A stretch of 64,000 nucleotides of DNA from Aphelenchoides besseyi (Eukaryota > Nematoda > Chromadorea > Rhabditida > Aphelenchoididae). The DNA is taken from positions 2,542,001 to 2,606,000 of the forward strand of contig JAMPIQ010000001.1 of assembly GCA_024699855.1 (NCBI GenBank), read 5' to 3'. Of the stretch, positions 38,215 to 46,919 are shown one piece after another. The first letter of the stretch is position 1. Each line of letters begins with the position of its first letter. The translations under genes and the position numbers were made by a program. Under the pieces are notes generated by a model that was not told the DNA's origin, made no database searches, and worked only from the letters and a program-made list of their open reading frames with translations.

Positions 38215-38440
38215 TAGTACTCTTTAACTTTTAAACCCATCCATAGGGTCGCAGTCGGTCTTCTGTTAACCAGAAGGCACCGTAACTGCACCCAACTTCT
38301 ACTGCTCAAAATTACCGGCCAATCTAACGCCTTCGTCGGCATCCCCGTCGCCCAGCCGCTGTTCTGCAAAAAACAGTCGGACGAGTGGACTGTCCAGTGC
38401 CGTTTGGCCTCGGCTATTCGCTGTCTCTACCGACCACCCT
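38215..38440 (+). other. GC-rich block with an open frame, coding status unclear
   Basis: This block is noticeably more GC-rich than its surroundings. On the plus strand an open frame runs from about 38217 (HRNCTQLLLLKITGQSN, then VAQPLFCKKQSDEW) to a TAG near 38441. The minus strand is also open for 61 codons. It contains a hairpin (CTTCTG-TTAAC-CAGAAG near 38256-38272). It could be an orphan exon or a structured RNA. I could not match it to RNase P, RNase MRP, SRP or spliceosomal RNAs by eye. Confidence 0.25.
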
Positions 38441-38580
38441 AGCGGGTCTATAGCTTAGGCTTTAACTAACGCACGACACCGGTACTTTTGCTTCTAAACT
38501 CATTACTTTTATTCCAATTGTAAGTTAAAAACAACAACATATCATTAAATCAACAGCAGCTTCCAGTTTCTTGTCAAGTT

Positions 38581-40165
38581 ATGTCCGTCCGCATGGTTCC
38601 GCTGGGGAACACGCTCGTAACTGTTTGTAAAAACCAACGTACTGCTTTCGATTTCACTCAAGATCTTGCCCTTAGCAAATCGCAACAAGGTGATTCGAAA
38701 TCGTTCTTTGTTGCCGATTTGGGTAAAATCGAAGCTGCGTTGATTCATTGGAAAAACTGTCTTCCACGCGTTCGTCCGTTTTACTCGCTCAATTGCAACA
38801 ACAATCCTGCACTATTGCAAATTCTCGCCGCTGTCCCACAAGTCGGCTTGCATTGTGTGACTCGTCAAAACGTTGAGAATGCTCTCGACTTCGTTTCACC
38901 TAACCGTATCTTCTATTCGAATCCTTGTTGGACAAAACTCGCACTTCGTCAAACTCAAAAAATGGACATCGGACTGTTGAGTTTCGACAGCGAAGAGGAT
39001 CTGACGCGTATGGCAAATTCAAATGTTACTGCACGGTAAGTAAAACAACTTTAATCGTGCATTGTAGTCAAATGTTTCAGTTTGATCTTAAACATCACAT
39101 TGAATTCGAGTTCCACCGATTCGAGCGCAACTCTCGGTTGCGATTTGACTGATGCGGCATCGCTTTTAACTACCGCTGCCAATTACGGACTCAACTGTGT
39201 TGGTATTGGTTTTACTTTGGGCAGCGATGTTTGTCGTGCTGCTTCTTATGAACAAGCAATTGAAATTGCGTCTCAATTGTTTGTTGTTGGTAGTTCTTTG
39301 GGTTTCCATATGAACGTCTTGAATTTGGGTGGTGGATTCCCAAGTCCGTACTCATCAGGCTTTGCTTTGTTTGAGTCGATATGTTCGCAAATCAACTCGG
39401 CTCTGAACTACTACTTTCCATCCGAACACTGCGATGAACTTCAAATCATTGCAACTCCTGGTCGTTTCTTTGCCGCTTCGATCTTTTCGTTAGTTACGAA
39501 CATAGTTGAAAAGTCGGAGGTTGATGCAAGTGCAATTACTAACGATGGTAAGAGTTTCAACGAAACAAAAGCCAATAACTCTGCCTATTTTAGATTTTGA
39601 CGCTGGACAACGTGGTTTTGTTTATCGTATCAACGAGGGCTACTATGGGCCATTCGGTTGTCGTTCGGTTGACAATTGTGATCCGAAATGTTCGCCATTG
39701 TTCGAATCAGATGTCAACGTAGCAACCAAGGATTTGTTCTACGGAAGTGTTATGGGACCTGATTTCGGTGACAGTCGATTCGATACCGTTCAACCGCAAT
39801 GTCATTTCCGACAGATGAGTGAAGGGGAATGGTAAGTTTTTGATTGTAAAATGAAATTTATAATCGTAAATGTTTTCAGGCTTTTCTGGGAGAATCTCGG
39901 TGCTTACTCGATGAACAACTGCGAAATGTTAGATGACACCGACGGAGGTTGTCTTCAGCCTCAAATCTTTTATTTCGCCAACGAAATGGCCTGGTAAGTG
40001 TCAGCAAATGTGTTCATTTAAACGTTTGTTTTCAGGAAAAACATCAATCCGAACGCGTTCGCTGACGAATACACGTTCGATGTGCAATCAGATGAAGAGA
40101 ACGACAGTGCAATTGGCTCTGAGATCGATTTCGATCCGTATTGGTTGTTGATGGACGATGATTAG
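38581..40165 (+). CDS. Ornithine decarboxylase-like pseudoenzyme (antizyme-inhibitor-like)
   Basis: The chain aligns through the ODC fold: FFVADLGKI near the N terminus, the barrel start PFYSLNCNNN, LNLGGGFPS, ATPGRFFAAS, and a C-terminal sheet domain with FYGSVMGPDFGD. The catalytic positions of ODC are lost. The PLP lysine (K69 of human ODC, in YAVKCN) is Asn71 in NCNNN. The phosphate-site EPGR is TPGR. The substrate cysteine motif GPTCD is GPDFGD. The His of SFHVGSG is not present in GFTLGSD. The protein should therefore not decarboxylate ornithine. Vertebrate antizyme inhibitors are ODC homologues that lost activity and bind antizyme, and a similar polyamine-regulatory role is inferred. 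The tail is acidic, with stop at 40163-40165. An acceptor CAAG lies two bases before the ATG. Confidence 0.85.
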
Positions 40166-41190
40166 ATTGTTTTTTGTCAAACTTTCCATGCTTTCCTAAT
40201 TGAATTACTCAAACAAGCCTTTCACATTTCATATTGTGATAGATTTAGACGTAATTGCTCTTTTTTACCCTGCAAAGCAGTTTGCTCTTCATATTTGACC
40301 GTAAAATCAGAAAGTTTTTATCGTGTTGCTTCAATAAAATTGACATCTGTCACCGATGTTTGTTATAATCAAAAAAGTTCAAAGCAACATCCCAGACGAT
40401 CAAATTTTCTCAACAGTTGCTATTACAAAGCTTCCAATCACAACTTTTTATTCAAAGTATACGGTCGTATTAGTAGAGCAGTTAACAAACAGTCTTTACT
40501 ATGGCAATTCTCAACGATTCTTATCATCAAACCAACAGTTCAGTTATTGTCCAAACAAGCAAATGGACAATTCGACAAACTGATGAGTTGAATCCACATG
40601 AGTGATGAGAGATAATCCAAAACCAACGCAGACATTACGTGCCATTTGACGACGTTTGAAACGCTCGAAGTATTGTCCTGGCTTCAATTCTCGAAAAAAT
40701 TGACCTTTTTCATACAATTGTTGTTTTTACAGTGGCGGAGATAAGACAAATTGAGTTATCATAATGCCTTTAAAAAATATAATATAATCGTTTTTGTTTT
40801 TTTGGTTTGTAATCTGTCCATTAACTTTTTGTTCTGTAAAGGAAGGTCGATACGGAACGACGAGATTTACACCTTAACAGCACGTCTATAACTACTTAGC
40901 TGCGAGTTTGAAGCGAAAGAGATCACTGCTTTTCAAATGACAAGAAGTTTAATCGAAGTTGGGAAAACGGTACCGCTCTTCAGATTGTTTGTAGGGGAAG
41001 GAACGCGCGTTAGTGTGCAAACGATCCAATTGACCGATGTTGCCGATCGACTCAGTCAATGGGTTGTTCAACTTTTTCATTCAAAACGGCTAATCAATAG
41101 GGAATGTTGGGCATGATTGAAGTTTTCGATCTTTTCCGTGTGCTTTCATTTGCGTATTCTTGATACCTTGGTTCTTTTTCAGTGCAAATC
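40166..41190. other. Intergenic region
   Basis: About 1 kb, AT-rich, with short overlapping plus-strand ORFs and no family signal. It ends in acceptor TTTTTCAG at 41182, just before the dynein-like start codon. Confidence 0.35.
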
Positions 41191-42608
41191 ATGCCCATCC
41201 AAGAAGCGAATGATCTCAATAAGACATACGAAGAGGAAAACGACGTAAACATCGACTTTTGACGCTATAAACTTTTGAATTTGTTCAGGAAAATAGACCG
41301 CCACTTATTGATGTTCAAGCACTTACCGATCATATGGTGCGAGTGGTTGGAAGTTTGGTTGGAGAAACGAACCTCGATCTAATCAAAGATCCATTGGCTA
41401 ACACGTCGACTATTCTGGAGAAATTCATCAACAATCCACAGGTTCAGATCTTTGCGGTCGATCAAGTTGTCCAATACGACGATGGAAGCGACGAGAAATC
41501 GTTGATTTATACGGCATTCATTGAACTTCAGCATCGAAAAGATCGAGTAATGGCGATAATTTTCGTTAAAAAGAACCCAATGATCTTTGCCGATACTCCA
41601 ATTCAAAATTAAATTTTGGTTGCTGCGTAAGTTCTTTATTTTTACATTCCTTTCGGCTATTTGTACGATTCTAGAATGGATAGCGGCGATCCATATGGTT
41701 CGATTTGTGCACTTGTTGGCAAAGTTCTCACTCCATTCTTCAAGTCCGTGATTCGAGATCAACGTCGCAATGAACACAAAGGCGATAAATTCGTGCCTGC
41801 CGTTGAGAAATCGTTCATTGAAGCCGAAATAAATCTGCTGCATCTGAAGCAAAACATCGACATTCCGGACGTTGAATTGATGATTCATCCAAAGATTCTT
41901 CAAGTAGTCGAAAAAGCACATGCGCGCGGAACAAAACCGAATGTTTCGGATTTGGGAGATGATGCAACGGACATAAGCTTCTTGAATGCTCTAAAAAGCG
42001 GTGTGAATCGTTGGACTGCCGACATTCGAAAGGTGACGGTTATGGATCGAAATCCTGATTCCGGTACAGCAATGCAAGAAGTGGCATTTTGGTTGAATTT
42101 GGAAAGTGCACTCAACAAAATCAATCAACAACGAGAAAGTGACGGTGTTTATTTGACATTGGACGTTCTCAATCACGCCAGACGTTTCTACGCGCCCACT
42201 TCCTTTGATACGAATGCAGGACTCAAAGAACGAATCAGCATGGCCGCCAATTATAACTCGTTTATGCGCGATCTTCCACTCGACGACTTGATCAGTGCTA
42301 CGGATTTCGAATCAATCAGCATGGCTTTGATCAAAGTGTTCAACGTTCTTAAGAAAGGTCGAAACTCCAATTATCCGACATCACGGACCAGCGCGCTTCT
42401 ACGTGCGTTGTCCCGCGATACAGCGAATCAAATACAAAAGGTAACAAACAACCAACGTTCACTAACTAATCATCTATTAGGTTCTTCAATCTCAACGTCT
42501 TTTGGCCATTCCAATGGATGAATTCGAAGCGATCTACAAGAAATGCTCGGAGATCATCACTAAATGGGATACCGAATACGAAAAGATGACCATGATTATG
42601 CGACAACG
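41191..42608 (+). pseudogene. Truncated cytoplasmic dynein 1 heavy chain (N-terminal tail only)
   Basis: The ATG at 41191 opens MPIQEANDLNKTYEEEND, which splices to NRPPLIDVQALTDHMVRVVG. Later exons carry DYNC1H1 tail hallmarks: DGDKM-equivalent KGDKFVPAVEKSF, LLHLKQNIDIPDVEL, LQSGVNRW-equivalent LKSGVNRWT, QEVAFWLNLESALN, TLDVLNHARRF, YNSFMRDLPLDDLISATDF. Human dynein heavy chain is about 4,600 residues; only about 450 are present. Two lesions are seen. An in-frame TAA at 41609-41611 lies inside a conserved exon, eleven bases before its GTAAGT donor, with homology continuing in frame on both sides. Coding also ends abruptly at 42608, where a Tc1 element starts at TA 42609-42610. A functional copy must exist elsewhere, since dynein heavy chain is essential in animals. 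Confidence 0.85.
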
Positions 42609-42610
42609 TA

Positions 42611-42725
42611 CAGTACTGGACAAAAGTTTGGAAGACACCTGTATCTCGCGAATGGCTGAAGGGAACAGGTCGGTTTTCGTACATTAGAGGTTTTATTTGA
42701 AGAGCATTTGAATGAACATAAAAAA
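42611..42725 (+). repeat. Left terminal inverted repeat of the Tc1 element
   Basis: Begins CAGTACTGGACAAAAGTTTG and runs to the A-run after GAACATA. Its reverse complement is found at 44011-44125 without visible mismatch. Confidence 0.9.
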
Positions 42726-42810
42726 AGTTGAAAAAATTTAAGCAATAAAAAAAAAGTTAACAAAAATTGAAAATGGGGGTGGACAAAAATTTGGAAGACA
42801 CTTTGTTTTG

Positions 42811-43844
42811 TTAAGATATCTGCGCGCCTCGCTTTTCGATCACGTCCACAAGACGTTTATTCATAGAAGAGAAAAGAGCCTTAATCGTTTGAGCTTTAAT
42901 CTTCGGGACGGATCGATGGATTGCGGCCACAAGTTCAGATTTTGTCCGAAATTGACCATTCTTGTATATTTCGTCTTCCATCAGCTTCCAAATGTTCTCC
43001 ATCGGGTTCAAATCCGGGCTACGGGATGGCCAATCGCTCGTAGCTACTTCCTGGTCGAGTAAGAAGTCAGTGGTGACCTTCGCCGTATGAATTGGCGCTA
43101 GGTCTTGTTGCCACACCCAGGACCGGCGTCTCATTTGCATTCGAATCCACGGGAAAAACTTCGAATTGAGATCGGGAACGTAGTCGACCGCCTTGTAGTG
43201 ATTGTTGCAAACCTATAACATATGAAATTGCCATCAAAAGTTGAAGAGATAGACGAAGAACGCACGTTAATCAGCAATTTCCCGGTTGAACAGATGGCGC
43301 CGAGGATCATGATTGATCCGCCGCCCATTTGCCGCTTGTATCGCTCCAAATGAACGTTTTCGGTTCCATAAGAACCTGCACTGTCCGGCCCGTCCAGACA
43401 AAAGCGCTTCTCGTCGCTGAAAACCCATGTTGTAAAGTCGGTCCCAGCGATCAAGTGGCGTCGTGCAAAGTTGAGGCGGTTCAGGCGGTGTGTGTCCGTG
43501 AGAGGAAGCCGCTTCTTAACAAACTCGTAGAAGACATTGTCACGATTCAGCCAGCGGCGAATCGATCGTCGACCGACCTCCAACTCCAAGTTATCCTGGA
43601 TTGAACGCGAGATAACGCGGTTACCGCCTTGAAGTTCGGTGACTACATGGCGTTTAATACGACGACGAAGGCGCAAATTCACTTTTTTTGGACGACCGAG
43701 AGTCTTGCACGTCTTTCTGCTCGAATTTTTGAGTACGCGCTCAACACTTGACTCCGAAACTTTACATTGCTTCGCCGTTCCTCTAATACTTCGTAAAATC
43801 GCGTACTGTTCCTTAATTTCTTTTTTCTTTTCGTCCGAAAGCAT
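42811..43844 (-). CDS. Tc1-family transposase, DD34E, one intron
   Basis: The protein starts at 43844 (MLSDEKKKEIKEQYAILRS) with a helix-turn-helix region (GTAKQCKVSESSVERVL) and a second basic DNA-binding part with GRPKK. An intron at 43213-43265 (donor GTGCGT, acceptor TTATAG) is needed to keep the frame: LLIN joins VCNNHYKAVDYVP. The catalytic triad is visible: Asp in VFSDEKRF, Asp in WQQDLAPIHTA, Glu in DLNPMENIW. The second Asp and the Glu are separated by 34 residues, the Tc1 spacing. The total is about 327 residues, close to the usual Tc1 length. The stop lies at 42811-42813. No internal stop or frameshift was found, so the enzyme may be functional for cut-and-paste at TA sites. Confidence 0.92.
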
Positions 43845-44010
43845 CTAAAATGAAAGAGTATTCATCAACAAAACTAAAAATCTCAAAAAAACCACGCTAT
43901 CATTACTATAGCGTCCAAAAAACGCAATAAACCAAGTGTCTTCCAAACTTTTGTCCACCCAATTTTCGAGTTACGCCAACTTTTTCTATAATTGAGCGTC
44001 ACGCGCCGAC

Positions 44011-44125
44011 TTTTTTATGTTCATTCAAATGCTCTTCAAATAAAACCTCTAATGTACGAAAACCGACCTGTTCCCTTCAGCCATTCGCGAGATACAGGTG
44101 TCTTCCAAACTTTTGTCCAGTACTG
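44011..44125 (-). repeat. Right terminal inverted repeat of the Tc1 element
   Basis: Reverse complement of the left end, ending GTCCAGTACTG just before TA 44126-44127. Confidence 0.9.
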
Positions 44126-44127
44126 TA

Positions 44128-46485
44128 TGTGCGGATTACAGCACTGGACTGAATGCCGCACTGATGGACGATCGATATCCGCTGCCGAACGTGGAGGAAA
44201 TTTTTGCAAAACTAGCCGGTTGTTGCCATTTCTCACAATTAGATCTGTCCGACGCCTATTTCCAGGTTCCGCTGACGGAAGAATCACGTCATTTCACGAC
44301 GATCACGACTCACAAAGGTCTTTTTAAGTACCAAAGACTCAATTTTGGTCTCAAAACTGCACCGGCTCTTTTCCAACGAATCATGGACCAAGCGTGCAGC
44401 GGCGTTTCGGGAATCACAGTTTACTTGGATGATATCCTTGTAGCCGGACGATCGAAGCAAGAACACGATACGCGTCTTCATGCGATTCTGGAAAAGCTCG
44501 AAACACATGGTTTTCGACTTCAATTGGACAAATGCAAGTTCGATACTAACTCGGTCACGTATTTAGGAGTTGTGGTGGACGCAAACGGCATCAGAGCTGA
44601 TCCGTCAAAACTGGAAGCAATCCGCAACCTCCGGCAGCCAAACAACGTGAGCGAAGTTCGCGCGTTTTTGGGACTGGTGAACTACTATGGAAAGTTCATT
44701 TCAAACTTGCACAGTTTGAAGCAACCGCTGGAAGAAATCACACGACGTGACGTCGTCTTCAAATGGAACTCGAAACAAACGGAAGCCTTCAACCGAATCA
44801 AGACCGTTTTGTTGTCGAAATTTGAATTGGCTCACTATGATCCGGCACTTGAACTCATCGTTGCAGCAGATGCGTCGCCCACTGGAATGGGAGGGACTCT
44901 CTCACAACGTGACAACGCCGGACGTGTTCGACCGATCTTCCACATGGCAAAAGCTTTCAGCCAAACGGAACAGAAGTACTCACAAATCGAACGGGAAGCT
45001 CTGGCAGTCGAACGCTTCCACAAGTTCATTTTTGGTCGTCACTTCATTCTGCAAACCGATCATCGACCTCTGCTGGCACTCTTCAAGACAGACAATACGA
45101 AAGGTCTTGATGGACGTACGACCAGTCGATTGGCACGATGGGCTCTCAGACTCATTGGTTACGACTTTACAATCGAACATGTCAACACCAAAGAGTTCGG
45201 GTACGTCGACGCCCTTTCACGTTTAATTTCAGACAAACGCGGCGAAATGAACCCGGAACTCGAAGAAGTAATTGGAACGTTGGAGGTTGAAGAACAAGAG
45301 CTACGAGAAAGCGCTCAGCAAATCCAACGGAAGTTTCGGTTAAAAGGTGGAAAGAAGTTTAAGGATCTTATGTTTAGAGACCTGGAATACGCGAAACTGT
45401 TGGAACGTGTACAATCCGAATGGAAGGATTCTGATCGTGATGATGCGCTCATTGGCAAGTACTTTTCGATCCGCAAAGAACTCTACTCTGTCGATGGCGT
45501 GGTCATGTTCAGAAACCGGTTTCTTGTCCCAAACGAACTCCGCAATGAAGTTCTCAAGAAGCTGCACGAAGGACATTCTGGCATCCGGAACTCCAAACAA
45601 CTGGCACGTCAACACGTTTATTGGCTGAACATGGATCAACAAATCGAAACGATGGTACGAAGCTGCTCACGATGTGCTAAGGTGGCCGTCGCGCCTCGAA
45701 AAGTTCCGCTAACCCCATGGCCGAAGACGACAGAACCCTGGGAACGAATTCACGTCGATTTCGCGGGACCAGTTGCAAGCTCGTACATTTTGGTGGTCGT
45801 CGATGCACACACAAACTGGACGTACACGAAAGCAATGCGAACGATTACTTCACAAGACACGATTAATGTTCTCAATTCCCTATTCTTTCTCAACGGCCCT
45901 CCTAAAACTATTGTATCCGATAACGGCACCCAATTTACTTCTCGATTCTTTTCTGATTTTTGTTTGTCACTCAATTTTTCACACGTCACGTCTCCCGCTT
46001 ACCACCCAATGTCAAACGGTTTAGCCGAAAGAGCGGTGGCACGGGTGAAAACCGGACTGGCGAAAGTCACCTTCCAACTCAACTCGCACCCAAGTGGAAG
46101 CACAATCGATGGACGAAGCTCCGCGAACGCGTTCTTCAATCGTAACGTCCGGACTCCATTGGAATTGCTCTTGCCGAGTCGCTTTCCCGTTCAACCTGAC
46201 GACTTCAACCGACATTCTGAGTCGACAAACAGCCAACACACTAAATCAATGGCAACTTTCAACAAGCACCACGGAGCGCGACCGCGTCACTTTCAAGTTG
46301 GAGACGCCGTACTCGTCGATGTCAATCCAACCCGACGAATCCCTGGCCGAATTCAAGCTCTCAAAGGCCGAAGCGTGCTTATCATCGCAACCAACGACGG
46401 CAACATCAAACGGCATCGAAACCACGTCCACAAGTTTCAACCGCCTCGCTCATCGGCACAGGAGACCGACAGCCAGTCCAACTGA
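44128..46485 (+). CDS. Gypsy pol fragment: RT, RNase H, integrase
   Basis: One uninterrupted frame. RT shows CADYSTGLN, LDLSDAYFQVPL and the YLDD active site (VYLDDILVAG). RNase H has AADASPTGMGGTL and TDHRPLLALF. Integrase has the H-H-C-C zinc region (HEGHSGI...CSRCAKVA) and the D,D-35-E core (HVDFAGP, VSDNGTQFTSRF, HPMSNGLAERAV). The C-terminal region carries GDAVLVDVNP. The frame ends at 46483-46485. The first ATG of the open frame (44098) lies inside the Tc1 terminal repeat, so the original start is lost. Without gag, protease and the 5' LTR it cannot be autonomous, although the remaining enzymatic motifs look intact, implying young age. Confidence 0.9.
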   Translation, partial: CADYSTGLNAALMDDRYPLPNVEEIFAKLAGCCHFSQLDLSDAYFQVPLTEESRHFTTITTHKGLFKYQRLNFGLKTAPALFQRIMDQACSGVSGITVYLDDILVAGRSKQEHDTRLHAILEKLETHGFRLQLDKCKFDTNSVTYLGVVVDANGIRADPSKLEAIRNLRQPNNVSEVRAFLGLVNYYGKFISNLHSLKQPLEEITRRDVVFKWNSKQTEAFNRIKTVLLSKFELAHYDPALELIVAADASPTGMGGTLSQRDNAGRVRPIFHMAKAFSQTEQKYSQIEREALAVERFHKFIFGRHFILQTDHRPLLALFKTDNTKGLDGRTTSRLARWALRLIGYDFTIEHVNTKEFGYVDALSRLISDKRGEMNPELEEVIGTLEVEEQELRESAQQIQRKFRLKGGKKFKDLMFRDLEYAKLLERVQSEWKDSDRDDALIGKYFSIRKELYSVDGVVMFRNRFLVPNELRNEVLKKLHEGHSGIRNSKQLARQHVYWLNMDQQIETMVRSCSRCAKVAVAPRKVPLTPWPKTTEPWERIHVDFAGPVASSYILVVVDAHTNWTYTKAMRTITSQDTINVLNSLFFLNGPPKTIVSDNGTQFTSRFFSDFCLSLNFSHVTSPAYHPMSNGLAERAVARVKTGLAKVTFQLNSHPSGSTIDGRSSANAFFNRNVRTPLELLLPSRFPVQPDDFNRHSESTNSQHTKSMATFNKHHGARPRHFQVGDAVLVDVNPTRRIPGRIQALKGRSVLIIATNDGNIKRHRNHVHKFQPPRSSAQETDSQSN

Positions 46486-46625
46486 AGCCACCAGTTGATC
46501 TTGTCCACAATTGTTTGGCGAAAACCGTTCTTTCGTGCCGTCCCTTCCGTTTTTTTCGCCGGGTCTTTTTCCTTGATTGTTACTCACTTATTTATCCCCA
46601 ACTGTCAATCTAAGGAAAGGAGGAA

Positions 46626-46890
46626 TGTTGAGTCCTACGTTTTCCGCACGACTCTATGTTTTTTTTGGCTTTCTGACTCCCCGCTTGGCCTACGGAGCCG
46701 CGGCCCTTTTCTGGTGATTTGTATTGTGACCCTTCCTCGCCTCTGCAGTACTTTGTATTCTTATTTGGTAATCGCACCCAATAAACCGGTCGACACCCTA
46801 GTCGGGCAAAACAAAAGCCAAACGACAAAGTCAAAATTTTTCCTCACACACTAAATAATCCCCAACAAAACACAAAAACTAATACAACAA
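46626..46890 (+). repeat. Probable 3' LTR of the Gypsy element
   Basis: A purine-rich tract (AAGGAAAGGAGGAA) ends at 46625 and is followed by TGTTGAGTCC, the expected order of polypurine tract and LTR start. An AATAAA lies near 46781. The right end is uncertain: CCCAACA at 46861-46867 or TACAACA near 46889 both complement TGTTG. Only one copy is present, so the exact end cannot be fixed. Confidence 0.6.
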
Positions 46891-46919
46891 TTAGATCTGG
46901 ACAAATTTATTTTCGTAAA

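Larger units (their letters stand above)
42611..44125 (-). mobile_element. Complete Tc1-type DNA transposon
   Basis: A 1.5 kb element bounded by TA dinucleotides (42609-42610 and 44126-44127) with inverted ends beginning CAGTACTGGACAAAAG. The ends match over about 115 bp, base for base by eye. It contains one transposase gene with a 53 nt intron on the minus strand. A second copy of the end motif (GGACAAAAxTTTGGAAGACAC) occurs inside each end, near 42781 and 43939, giving an IR/DR layout as in Sleeping Beauty and other long-TIR Tc1 elements. Identical ends and an open transposase suggest recent mobility. The left flank is dynein sequence and the right flank is a Gypsy element, so the flanks do not form one obvious original target. 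Confidence 0.92.
44128..46890 (+). mobile_element. 5'-truncated Ty3/Gypsy LTR retrotransposon
   Basis: This holds the 3' two thirds of a Gypsy element: reverse transcriptase from its second conserved block, RNase H, integrase, a polypurine tract and a probable 3' LTR. Gag, protease, the first part of RT and the 5' LTR are missing. The left boundary is exactly the TA flank of the Tc1 element. The right end lies 30-50 bp from the stop codon of the Rab-like gene. Order and motifs are read directly from the sequence; the truncation mechanism is open. Confidence 0.88.

Noticed and set aside
40295..40591. Plus ORF of 98 codons after the ODC-like gene
   Set aside because: Overlaps a second plus-strand ORF in another frame, is AT-rich, and shows no family signal.
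44098..44127. In-frame ATG for the Gypsy ORF inside the Tc1 end
   Set aside because: A fortuitous start created by the junction; not the element's own start codon.
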